Shown: piece by piece, positions 1 through 7,651 of the stretch
Layout: each line of letters begins with the position of its first letter
How positions within the stretch are numbered: the first letter of the stretch is position 1
Origin: Alphaproteobacteria bacterium
GTDB lineage: Bacteria; Pseudomonadota; Alphaproteobacteria; SHVP01
Direction of reading: 5' to 3'
Length of the DNA: 64,000 bases
Assembly (NCBI GenBank): GCA_040216735.1
Contig: JAVJOO010000002.1
Span: 957,118 to 1,021,117, forward strand
Notes under the pieces: model-generated
What the model saw: the letters and a program-made list of their open reading frames with translations, nothing else
Told to the model about the DNA's origin: nothing
Databases searched by the model: none
Translations under genes and position numbers: made by a program

Positions 1-234
1 CCCGATCCTAATCTTTGGTCCTTGCAAATCGGCCAGAATGCCGATTGGCCTTCCCCGCGCGACCTCAATTTCCCGGATCAGGGTGATCCGTTGCGCGTGG
101 TCTTCCTTGGTGCCATGGCTCATGTTGAGCCGAAAGGCGTCGGCGCCGTGGTCGACAAGGGTTTCGATCACGGAACGCGTGCAACTCGCGGGTCCGAGTG
201 TGGCGAGAATTTTGGTATTTCGCCCCCGAAACAT
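1..234 (-). CDS. pyk: pyruvate kinase, N-terminal part (cut by window edge)
   Basis: Pyruvate kinase makes pyruvate and ATP from phosphoenolpyruvate and ADP in the last step of glycolysis. Only the first 78 codons lie in the window and the gene runs off the left edge. The fragment opens with KILATLGPAS, has the RLNMSHG active-site motif near residues 35-41 and ADLQGPKIR near 68-76, all typical of the family barrel. The start is fixed by an AGGA about 7 bases upstream and an in-frame TAG four codons upstream. It is divergent from the TPR gene. Identification is firm although the C-terminal domain is unseen. Confidence 0.93.
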   Translation of the reverse strand, partial: MFRGRNTKILATLGPASCTRSVIETLVDHGADAFRLNMSHGTKEDHAQRITLIREIEVARGRPIGILADLQGPKIRIG

Positions 235-325
235 GGGACGATCCTAGCGGGCCGGCGAGCAATGCGACAGCGGTGCTCGCGGAATCCGGTTTTTCAACTG
301 TTTGGGTAGGGGCTATCCTATCACC

Positions 326-883
326 ATGAAACAGACAATTGTCGCCCTTCTCATCGGCTTGGCGTTGTTCTCGCAGCCACTAGGATCCGCGATCGCTCGC
401 CAAGACGATGTTCGTCTTCCCGAACTTTTCTCGCGCCTGCAACAAACCGCGGACCTTCAAGAAGCGCGCTTGATTGAAGGCCTGATTTGGTCGCTCTGGT
501 TCGAATCGGGAATCCCCGCCATCGATCGCATGATAGCGGCCGGCAACGATGCCATGGGTGCAGGACGGTTCGACGAAGCATTGAACAGGTTTTCACGTGT
601 GATCGAAACCGATCCGACGTTCGCAGAAGGCTGGAATCGCCGGGCGACACTGTACTATCTCATGGGGAATTACGACGCGTCGGTCCGTGACATACAGGAA
701 ACGCTGGCCCGCGAGCCGCGGCACTTCGGTGCGCTGTCCGGTCTCGGTCTGATCAACACCGCACTCGAGCGTTGGGACAGCGCGGTGAAGGCCTATGAAG
801 AGGCGCTGCGCGTAAACCCCCATCTGCCGGGCGCAAAGCAGAACATCGAAGACATCAAGAAGAAAATCGAACAAGACATCTAA
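326..883 (+). CDS. exported TPR-repeat protein
   Basis: This 185-residue protein starts with a clear signal peptide (MKQTIVALLIGLALF, probable cleavage after SAIA near residue 24), so it should act in the periplasm. From about residue 75 it has three tetratricopeptide repeats (AGRFDEALNRFSRVIETDP, MGNYDASVRDIQETL, LERWDSAVKAYEEAL), a scaffold for protein binding. The ATG at 326 is preferred to an in-frame codon at 302 because it begins the signal peptide. The tail is lysine-rich. It stands alone between pyk and an acyl-CoA dehydrogenase, and its partner cannot be inferred. Confidence 0.85.
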   Translation: MKQTIVALLIGLALFSQPLGSAIARQDDVRLPELFSRLQQTADLQEARLIEGLIWSLWFESGIPAIDRMIAAGNDAMGAGRFDEALNRFSRVIETDPTFAEGWNRRATLYYLMGNYDASVRDIQETLAREPRHFGALSGLGLINTALERWDSAVKAYEEALRVNPHLPGAKQNIEDIKKKIEQDI

Positions 884-923
884 CCCGTTTTCCATCTCCC
901 ATGCCGCAGGAGTGCCGCCTCCA

Positions 924-2108
924 ATGACCGATATCGCCGCCCCGAACTTCGGCCTCAACGACGAGCATCGAGCATTGCTCGACGATATGACGCGGAGCGC
1001 CCGTGCCCATTTTGAGGCCGACGCACTCCAGCGCGACCTCTCGGGTCAGTGGCCTGAAGATGGCTTCAAGAGACTTGCCAAAATGGGCGTCCTTGGGGCG
1101 AGCGTGCCCGAGATCTATGGCGGTGCCGGTTTGGATCTGTTCTCCGCCGGGCTCGTCGGTCAGGCCATCGGTCGTGTGGATCCGGCGGTGTCGACGTCCT
1201 GGCAAAGCCACGACAACCTTTGCGTCAACAACCTCTATCAGAACGGAAGCGAATCCCAACGCCGCCGCTACTTGCCTGGCCTGTCCGACGGCACGCTAGT
1301 CGGCGCCATCGGCATGACCGAGCCGAATGCCGGATCCGACGCGCTGGGCGGCATGGCGACAACGGCGGTTCGCGACGGAGACTGTTACATTCTGAACGGC
1401 GGCAAGACCTATATTACCAACGGGCCAATCGCCGACATTGTCCTCGTCTATGCCAAAACCGCGCCTGAGCGCGGCAAGCGGGGGATCTCGGCCTTCATCG
1501 TCGAGAAGAAGTTCGTGGGCTTCTCGGCGAGTCCGCCGTTCGACAAGATGGGTATTCGGTCGAGCCCCACCGGCGCTCTCTACTTCGACGACTGCCGCGT
1601 TCCGGCCGAAAACTTGGTTGGAGAAGAGAACAACGGCATTGCTGTCATGATGTCGGGGCTGGATATCGAGCGTGCGTTTTGCTCGATGATGGTCCTTGGG
1701 ATGTCCGAGCGCGCAGTCGAGTTGTCGGTCGAATACGCCAAGGATCGACGGCAGTTCGGTCAGCGGATCGGCGATTTCCAACTCATCCAGGCCAAGCTCG
1801 CGGAAATGTATGTGGCGTTGGAGACGATGCGGGGGATTGTCTACCGGGCCCTCGCGATGGCCAATACCGTCGGCGCCGGTGAGGGTGGACGTGGCGAGAT
1901 CCACAAGCTGTCTGCCGCCGCGTTCATGTATGCCGGCGAAGCGTGTATGAGAATTTGCGACGAGGCGGTCCAAATCCACGGCGGCAGCGGATTCATGCGG
2001 GAGACCGAGGTCAATAGGCTCTACCGCTCGGCCAAGATTCAAGAAATCGGCGGCGGTACCAAGGAGATTCGCCGGCTTATCATTGCCCGCGAGATGTTGG
2101 CGGCGTAG
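924..2108 (+). CDS. acyl-CoA dehydrogenase
   Basis: FAD-dependent acyl-CoA dehydrogenase of 394 residues, which would introduce a 2,3 double bond into an acyl-CoA and pass electrons to ETF. Visible family features are GAIGMTEPNAGSD (flavin contact), the RRQFGQRIGDFQLIQ helix, and the C-terminal QIHGGSGFMRE segment. The glutamate near residue 360 aligns with the catalytic Glu of medium-chain enzymes. An AGGAG at 908-912 is 11 bases from the ATG at 924; a GTG at 912 overlaps that site and is less likely. Substrate is not determined. The end overlaps the convergent MFS gene by 29 bases. Confidence 0.9.
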   Translation: MTDIAAPNFGLNDEHRALLDDMTRSARAHFEADALQRDLSGQWPEDGFKRLAKMGVLGASVPEIYGGAGLDLFSAGLVGQAIGRVDPAVSTSWQSHDNLCVNNLYQNGSESQRRRYLPGLSDGTLVGAIGMTEPNAGSDALGGMATTAVRDGDCYILNGGKTYITNGPIADIVLVYAKTAPERGKRGISAFIVEKKFVGFSASPPFDKMGIRSSPTGALYFDDCRVPAENLVGEENNGIAVMMSGLDIERAFCSMMVLGMSERAVELSVEYAKDRRQFGQRIGDFQLIQAKLAEMYVALETMRGIVYRALAMANTVGAGEGGRGEIHKLSAAAFMYAGEACMRICDEAVQIHGGSGFMRETEVNRLYRSAKIQEIGGGTKEIRRLIIAREMLAA

Positions 2109-3360
2109 ATGCTTCGGCCAGCGGGCGGCAGAATGTCTCGCGTAACGTAAGGGCTGCAACAAAGCCACAGGTCATCAAGATCGGGAAGATCGTGAAAGCG
2201 TATCGATAGGCGCTCTCTCCGTAGACCCGGGCGCCGTCGACCAGCGTGCCATCCCAGCCAAGGTCGAGCAGCCAGCCGACAAAAGGTAATGACAGCGCCG
2301 AGGCGCTCATCCCCGCCATGTTGACAAATCCCATCGCGACCCCCGTTGCCGTCAACGCGTTGCTTTCCTTGGTGACGGCGAAATTGATGATCACCGCGCC
2401 GCTTGCCAACCCTTGCAATAACAAGAGCGCTTGAAAGGCGAATAGCGGCAGCGGTACGTACAGGATCGCAAGCCAAGCGATGATTAGGATTCCCGCACCC
2501 GACGCCATCACCGGTTTGCGTCTCTGCAGGCGATCGGACGTCCAACCCGCGATCGGGCCGCCCACGCCCCATCCGATCAAGATCAGCGATACCGTTGCGC
2601 CTGCGGTCGTCCTGCTGACCCCGTAGATTTCTTGGACGAAGGGGATGCCGAACAGGCCGGCAAAGGCCGCCATGGGAGTGACCAACGATCCGGTAAAAAT
2701 CGCTACTTTCCAGGTCTGGCGGCTTCGTAGAACCCGTTTGAGGCCGCCAAAAACAGGTCCGACCATCCGCGGTTCACCGTGCATCGCCTTGTCCCGGATA
2801 AACGGAAACATCAAGACGGCGATTGCCGCCATCAAGATGCCGGACCACAACATCGCGGGGCGCCATCCTACGCCCTCGACCAGTGCCGCCAGTGGCGCTT
2901 GGGCGAGCACGGCACCGATCAACCCAACAAGGAGCGATAGCCCGGTGACGGCCGCGAATCGGTTGGCCGGGAGCCACATGACCGCAAGAGCCAGGGTTCC
3001 AACCCAGGCAACGCCGGCTCCTGCGCCAACAAGCAAACGGCCTATCGCGGCGAGGCCGAGCGTTGGCGCAAGCGCGAACAGGATGCTACCGGCGGCGCAG
3101 ACAACGCCCGATGTCACGAGGACGCGGCGGACGCCGAAACGATCGATCAGGATTCCGATTGGTATTTGTGCCAGCGCGTAGGGGTAAAAATAGTAGGCGG
3201 AGAGATTGCCAAGCCCCGCAGCGTTGGTCTGAAAGTCGCGCATCAGCTCGCTGGTCAAAACGCTCGGGGCAACACGTTGGAAATAGGCATAGCCATAGAA
3301 CGCGGCGGCGAGACCCCAAATCAGCCAGGGGATCATCCATCCAGAAGGATACCGGTTCAT
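2080..3360 (-). CDS. MFS transporter
   Basis: Twelve-helix major facilitator superfamily permease of 426 residues in the inner membrane. It opens with MNRYPSGWMIPWLIWGLAA, followed by helix 1, and carries the loop 2-3 signature (GILIDRFGVRRVL near residues 70-82) and a long central loop before helix 7. The ATG at 3360 overlaps the stop of the upstream EamA gene (ATGA), so the two are probably co-translated. Sugar-phosphate/anion symporter relatives and drug exporters both look like this, so the substrate is unknown. Confidence 0.85.
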   Translation of the reverse strand: MNRYPSGWMIPWLIWGLAAAFYGYAYFQRVAPSVLTSELMRDFQTNAAGLGNLSAYYFYPYALAQIPIGILIDRFGVRRVLVTSGVVCAAGSILFALAPTLGLAAIGRLLVGAGAGVAWVGTLALAVMWLPANRFAAVTGLSLLVGLIGAVLAQAPLAALVEGVGWRPAMLWSGILMAAIAVLMFPFIRDKAMHGEPRMVGPVFGGLKRVLRSRQTWKVAIFTGSLVTPMAAFAGLFGIPFVQEIYGVSRTTAGATVSLILIGWGVGGPIAGWTSDRLQRRKPVMASGAGILIIAWLAILYVPLPLFAFQALLLLQGLASGAVIINFAVTKESNALTATGVAMGFVNMAGMSASALSLPFVGWLLDLGWDGTLVDGARVYGESAYRYAFTIFPILMTCGFVAALTLRETFCRPLAEASTPPTSRGQ

Positions 3361-4268
3361 GGCAACGACCTCCGAACGCGGGACCGTTCGCGGGCGAGAA
3401 AGATGCCGGCAAGCACGGTAACGCCACCGAGGGCCTGTTGGACCTGCATTCCCTGCCCCAATAGGACCCACGCCAAGATCGTCGCACCGACCGGTTGAAT
3501 GAGCAGTGTGAGCGACGAATAGGACGCGGCCAAATGGGCCAGTGCAAACGCAATCAAGCTCTGTCCAAAGGTATGTGAAATCACAGCCAAGCCAATGAGA
3601 ATGAGCCACCCATGCCACGTTACCGCCAACAACGGTTCGCCCGAGACGAGCGCCACGAGAAGCAAAATCGGTGTCGCGGACAGACCGGACCACACCATGA
3701 TTTCAAACGTGCCGATCGAGCGGCGGAGAAGTTTCACGCAAATGAAGTAGCCCGCATAAAACACCGCCGTCAGGAGGCCAAGGGCGTCACCGAGGACGTT
3801 GCCATGACCACCGAGGCTCGCGCCCAACACCATGACGGTTCCAGCCCCCGCGACGAATAGACCCAGCCAAAAGCGCACGCCGAATGTTTCACCGAGGAGC
3901 AACCACGCCCCGGCGGCGACGAATATCGGCGCGGCATTCGCGAATAGGGTCGCGTTCGCGACGGTCGTGAGTTGGATCGACCAATGCCAGACCGCGAGAT
4001 CGCCCGCGAAGAAGGCTCCCGCCAACAGGAGCAGCCCGTAGTCCCGCCGCGACTTCACCGAACGCGCCGGCGAGGGCCCCGACCTGTATTGGGCGAAAGA
4101 AAGGCCAATAAGGAGCGGCAGCGAGAGCAACATGCGATGGAATGCCGTTGCCGCGGGCCCCAGTTCGCTTGTTTTGACAAAGATCGGTGCGAACGAGATG
4201 GCGAGCGCGCCGATCACCAATGCGACGAGCCCCAAAGTTGGGCCGCTCAGAAGAAATCGGTTCGGCAT
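3357..4268 (-). CDS. EamA/DMT-family transporter
   Basis: Drug/metabolite transporter superfamily protein of 303 residues with about ten hydrophobic helices arranged as two EamA repeats. The first opens at ALVIGALAISFAPIFVK and the second at DALGLLTAVFYAGYFICVK. Members usually export amino acids or other small metabolites across the inner membrane. It is the first gene of a two-gene unit with the downstream MFS permease, sharing an ATGA overlap at 3357-3360. It is divergent from the N-formylglutamate amidohydrolase gene with a 59-base gap. Substrate unknown. Confidence 0.86.
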   Translation of the reverse strand: MPNRFLLSGPTLGLVALVIGALAISFAPIFVKTSELGPAATAFHRMLLSLPLLIGLSFAQYRSGPSPARSVKSRRDYGLLLLAGAFFAGDLAVWHWSIQLTTVANATLFANAAPIFVAAGAWLLLGETFGVRFWLGLFVAGAGTVMVLGASLGGHGNVLGDALGLLTAVFYAGYFICVKLLRRSIGTFEIMVWSGLSATPILLLVALVSGEPLLAVTWHGWLILIGLAVISHTFGQSLIAFALAHLAASYSSLTLLIQPVGATILAWVLLGQGMQVQQALGGVTVLAGIFLARERSRVRRSLP

Positions 4269-4315
4269 GAGGGCTCAACGGTCAGGGATGGGTCGATCAA
4301 CGCGGGTGGTCCCAG

Positions 4316-4321
4316 TATAAC
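4316..4321 (+). promoter_or_regulatory. -10 element close to the amidohydrolase start
   Basis: TATAAC lies so close to the ATG at 4328 that transcription would begin at or next to the start codon. No good -35 is visible at 4293-4298 (TCGATC). This is the only promoter-like element in the short divergent gap. Confidence 0.4.
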
Positions 4322-4327
4322 AAGGCG

Positions 4328-5116
4328 ATGAATCACGATTCTGCAGAAGGTGCAATGGAAGCCTTTAGGGTGGTTAATCCCGCTGGGTCATCCCGTCTCA
4401 TTTTGACCTGCGACCATGCCGGCAATCATGTTCCCGCAGCGTCCGACGCCCTCGGTCTGCCCGAATCGCGGTTGGCGGAGCACATAGCCTGGGATATCGG
4501 GGCGGCGTCGCTCACCCAGGCGTTGGCCAATAGACTCGACGCCCAGGCGGTTCTCGCCATGTATTCTCGCCTCTTCATCGATCCGAATCGAAAACTCGGG
4601 AGCCCCGATTCCATACTCCGGGTCAGCGATGGGGTCATGGTGCCGGGCAACCAGAATGTGACGCCCGAGGAAGCGGTGCGCCGGGCCGAGCTGTCCTTTT
4701 GGCCGTACCACCACGAGGTAGAAAAGGCGATGCATCTCACTGAGCATGAGAAATCGGTCGCCGCCTACGTAGCGGTGCATTCGTTCACGCCGAGAATGGC
4801 GGGGGCGCAACGGCCGTGGGATGTCGGGGTGCTTTACGGACGCGACGAGCGAATGGCGCGCCCGCTCCTTGCCGCGCTCCAGGCGGTGGACGGCATTTGC
4901 GTCGGCGACAATCAGCCCTACTCGGCGGCACATCCGCCGGGCTATGGCCTGGAAGCCTACGGGACCTCGGCTGGCCGGCCCCATGTGATGATCGAGGTCC
5001 GTCAGGACCTGATCTCGGACGACGCCGGCGTTGATCGTTGGGCCGGGATTATCGCGACAGCCCTCGCCCCGTTCGAAACGGACTCCGACCTCTTCGTGAA
5101 GCGGTTCTTCAGATGA
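4328..5116 (+). CDS. N-formylglutamate amidohydrolase family protein
   Basis: Zinc-hydrolase-like protein of the N-formylglutamate amidohydrolase family (262 residues). The founding members release formate from N-formyl-L-glutamate in histidine degradation. The N-terminal LTCDHAGNHVP motif (about residues 26-36), the FIDPNRKLGSP block, AVHSFTP and the late VMIEVRQDL are family hallmarks. No hut genes are nearby. Instead its stop overlaps the start of a YbdK-type carboxylate-amine ligase (ATGA at 5113-5116), which suggests it acts on a gamma-glutamyl or other amide, not in histidine breakdown. That role is inference. Confidence 0.85.
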   Translation: MNHDSAEGAMEAFRVVNPAGSSRLILTCDHAGNHVPAASDALGLPESRLAEHIAWDIGAASLTQALANRLDAQAVLAMYSRLFIDPNRKLGSPDSILRVSDGVMVPGNQNVTPEEAVRRAELSFWPYHHEVEKAMHLTEHEKSVAAYVAVHSFTPRMAGAQRPWDVGVLYGRDERMARPLLAALQAVDGICVGDNQPYSAAHPPGYGLEAYGTSAGRPHVMIEVRQDLISDDAGVDRWAGIIATALAPFETDSDLFVKRFFR

Positions 5117-6273
5117 TCAAGGACCCGCCGCTGACGATCGGCATCGAAGAGGAATACCTGCTGGTCGATATCGAGACCCGCAATCTGGCCTCGAATCCGC
5201 CCACGGCATTGATGGAAGTGCTGGAAAAGCGAATCTCAGGTCGGGTCGCGCCGGAATTCCTCAAAGCCCAAGTCGAAGTTGAGACCGGCGTCCACAAAAC
5301 GATCTCCGCTGCACGAGGCGACCTCGCTTACCTCAGGCAGACCGTGTGCGAGGTTGCGGCGGACTTCGGCATGGCTCCCGTCGCTGCGGCGACGCATCCC
5401 TTCGCACGGTGGGGAGAACAACAGCACGTCGACAAGGATCGCTACAATGCCCTGGCGCGCGACCTGCAAGTTGCGGCAAGACGCCTGCTCATTTGCGGGA
5501 TGCACGTGCACATCGGTATCGATGACGACGACCTGCGGATCGATCTGATGAATCAGGCAGCCTATTTCCTGCCACACTTGTTGGCGTTGAGTACGTCGTC
5601 TCCGTTCTGGCAAGGTCAAGAAACCGGGTTGATGTCCTATCGTACCAGCGTGTTCGACGGATTGCCGCGGACGGGTTTGCCGGAGCAGTTTTCGAGCTAT
5701 AGCGCGTACAGCATGCTGGTGTCGGCGATGGTCGACGCCGGTGTCATTCAGGACGCCACGCGGATTTGGTGGGACTTGCGACCGAGCGCCCGGTTTCCAA
5801 CGCTTGAAATGCGGTCGACCGATGTTTGCACTTCGCTCGACGATGCAATCGCCATCGCCGCCCTATTTCAGTGCCTGATGAGCATGTTGATACGGTTGCG
5901 CAAGAATAACCAGCGGTGGCGCGTTTATCCGGTGAGTCTCGTCAACGAGAATCGGTGGCTGGCGCAACGCCATGGCATTTCGGCTGGGCTGGTCGATCTC
6001 GGGAAAGGAACGGTCGTTCCCTACGCCGAGTTGCTTGAAGAGATACTTGATCTTATCGAAGAAGATGCCGACAAATTGGGCTGTGCCAAAGAAGTCGCGC
6101 ACGCTAGAACCATTGTCGAACGCGGTACCAGCGCGACATGGCAGATTGAGGCTTTTCGGTCGGCGAAGCAGGCCGGTGCCGATACGGAACAGGCCCTGAG
6201 GTCCGTCGTCGACATGCTGGTCGAGCGAACGGCCCTTGTTGACGAACCTACGATAGCCGAGGCGAAATCATGA
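5113..6273 (+). CDS. ybdK: carboxylate-amine ligase, YbdK/GCS2 family
   Basis: Member of the glutamate-cysteine ligase 2 family (386 residues), ATP-dependent enzymes that join a carboxylate to an amine. E. coli YbdK has weak gamma-glutamylcysteine ligase activity. Key motifs are TIGIEEEYLLVD (residues about 8-19), ICGMHVHIGI (about 131-140) and WWDLRPS with TLEMRSTDV (about 220-238), which form the ATP/metal site. The start at 5113 gives the canonical N terminus and overlaps the upstream stop. The downstream DUF1244 gene also overlaps by ATGA. The true substrate is unknown. Confidence 0.88.
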   Translation: MIKDPPLTIGIEEEYLLVDIETRNLASNPPTALMEVLEKRISGRVAPEFLKAQVEVETGVHKTISAARGDLAYLRQTVCEVAADFGMAPVAAATHPFARWGEQQHVDKDRYNALARDLQVAARRLLICGMHVHIGIDDDDLRIDLMNQAAYFLPHLLALSTSSPFWQGQETGLMSYRTSVFDGLPRTGLPEQFSSYSAYSMLVSAMVDAGVIQDATRIWWDLRPSARFPTLEMRSTDVCTSLDDAIAIAALFQCLMSMLIRLRKNNQRWRVYPVSLVNENRWLAQRHGISAGLVDLGKGTVVPYAELLEEILDLIEEDADKLGCAKEVAHARTIVERGTSATWQIEAFRSAKQAGADTEQALRSVVDMLVERTALVDEPTIAEAKS

Positions 6274-6587
6274 CCAAGACGAGCGAGCTAAAGACGGAAA
6301 TCGAGGCTGCTGCATTTCGGCGCCTTCTCCAGCACCTTCGAGATCATCCGGAAGTGCAAAACATCGACCTCATGGGGCTCGCCGATTTTTGCCGTAACTG
6401 CCTCGCGAAGTGGTACGTAGCCGCGGGCGAGGAGCGGGGCCAAGAAATCAGTTACGAAGGCGCGCGCGAGGTCGTCTACGGCATGCCCTACGCCGAGTGG
6501 AAGGCCAAGCACCAAACCGAAGCGACGCCGGAACAACTCGCAGCGTTCGCGGCACACCAGGCCGCGGAAAAAGCAGGGAAGTCCTAG
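6270..6587 (+). CDS. DUF1244 family protein
   Basis: Small soluble protein of 105 residues matching DUF1244, a family of unknown function common in alpha- and gammaproteobacteria. The conserved core is visible: a helical start ([20 protein letters not shown]), then [10 protein letters not shown] with two cysteines near residues 41-44, and [12 protein letters not shown] near 71-82. The two cysteines could bind metal or form a redox pair, which is inference. The start overlaps the ybdK stop (ATGA at 6270-6273), and gapR follows 35 bases later, so it sits inside one operon. Confidence 0.85.
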   Translation: MTKTSELKTEIEAAAFRRLLQHLRDHPEVQNIDLMGLADFCRNCLAKWYVAAGEERGQEISYEGAREVVYGMPYAEWKAKHQTEATPEQLAAFAAHQAAEKAGKS

Positions 6588-6622
6588 TGGTAGAGATTAA
6601 CGAGATCGGAAAGAACGAACTC

Positions 6623-6865
6623 ATGGCAGATACGACGATTGCGGCCGACCAGCTTCGATCCTTCATCGAACGAATCGAACGCTTGGAAGAGGAAAAAGCC
6701 GCACTCTCCGCCGATGTCCGCGAGGTCTACGCGGAGCTTAAGGGTACGGGGTTCGATCCCAAGATTGTTCGCCAGATTGTTCGACTGAGAAAAATGGATA
6801 CCAACGAACTCCAGGAACAAGAGGCGCTGCTCGACACCTACAAGTCTGCTCTCGGGATGGCCTAG
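6623..6865 (+). CDS. gapR: GapR nucleoid-associated protein (DUF2312)
   Basis: Eighty-residue DUF2312 protein. In Caulobacter, GapR encircles overtwisted AT-rich DNA ahead of forks and RNA polymerase and stimulates gyrase and topoisomerase IV. The family pattern [19 protein letters not shown], then [27 protein letters not shown], is clear: a long N-terminal helix for coiled-coil dimerization, then the DNA-contacting helices. The ATG at 6623 matches the usual MADT start, and an upstream GTG at 6587 is possible. It is the last gene of the amidohydrolase/ybdK/DUF1244 run. Confidence 0.93.
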   Translation: MADTTIAADQLRSFIERIERLEEEKAALSADVREVYAELKGTGFDPKIVRQIVRLRKMDTNELQEQEALLDTYKSALGMA

Positions 6866-6916
6866 GCGGCGAGGCGCTGCTGTAGACGGGTGCCGACCTA
6901 GCGATCGTGCCTCAGG

Positions 6917-7630
6917 CTAGAACTTTTCGACCCATGGCCGGATGTCGAGTTCTTGGGTCCAGGCGCTGCGGTGTTGGCTGTGGAGTTGGAAGTAGGTTTC
7001 GGCAATCGCCTCGGGGTCGAGCATCGCGTCGGGCGGGCGTTCGGCGGCGAGATGAGCTTGGCGCGGCGTGTGGATTTGGCCGTCGATATTAACGTAAGCG
7101 ACGTGAATGCCTTTGGGGCCGAGTTCACGGGCCATGCTCTGCGCCAACGCTCTGAGGCCGAACTTGCCGATGGCGAAGCCCGCGAATTCGGCGCTGCCGC
7201 GCATGCCCGAAGTTGCACCTGTGAAAACGATGGTGCCTTCTTTCCGCGGCACCATGCATTTCGCCGCCTCGCGCCCTAACAACAGGCCGCCGAGGCAGGA
7301 CACCTTCCAAGCGTTGATGACCTCGTCCGTCTTCAGGTCCAGAATACTACCTTTAACCCGTCCGCTGGCGTTGTAGACCGCGACACCGAGGGGTCCAAGG
7401 TCCTTCTCGGTTTGGCGCACGAGGCCCACTACCGCCTGCTCGTCGGTCGCGTCGGTCGGGATCGCCAATGCGCGGCCGCCCGCCGCCTCGATCTCCGCGA
7501 CCACCGGTTCCAGCACCTCTAAGCGGCGTGCGGCGACCGCAACCGCATAACCTTCGCGCGCGAAACGGCGCGCGACGGATGCGCCGGTACTAGGGCCAAG
7601 GCCAAGGACGATGCAGCTTTTATTGGTCAT
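6917..7630 (-). CDS. SDR-family oxidoreductase, atypical active site
   Basis: Short-chain dehydrogenase/reductase fold protein of 237 residues. The nucleotide-binding loop reads GLGPSTGAS (residues 10-18), and VYNASGR (85-91) replaces the usual NNAG. In the catalytic segment FAIGKFGL the usual YxxxK tyrosine is Phe152 while Lys156 remains; a serine near 141 is present. An SDR subgroup with this FxxxK pattern exists in alphaproteobacteria, so this may be normal for the subgroup, but classic proton transfer from Tyr is impossible. The start lies 21 bases after the stop of the large oxidoreductase gene, so they form an operon. Confidence 0.85.
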   Translation of the reverse strand: MTNKSCIVLGLGPSTGASVARRFAREGYAVAVAARRLEVLEPVVAEIEAAGGRALAIPTDATDEQAVVGLVRQTEKDLGPLGVAVYNASGRVKGSILDLKTDEVINAWKVSCLGGLLLGREAAKCMVPRKEGTIVFTGATSGMRGSAEFAGFAIGKFGLRALAQSMARELGPKGIHVAYVNIDGQIHTPRQAHLAAERPPDAMLDPEAIAETYFQLHSQHRSAWTQELDIRPWVEKF

Positions 7631-7651
7631 TGGTTCCTCATGGTGATGGGG

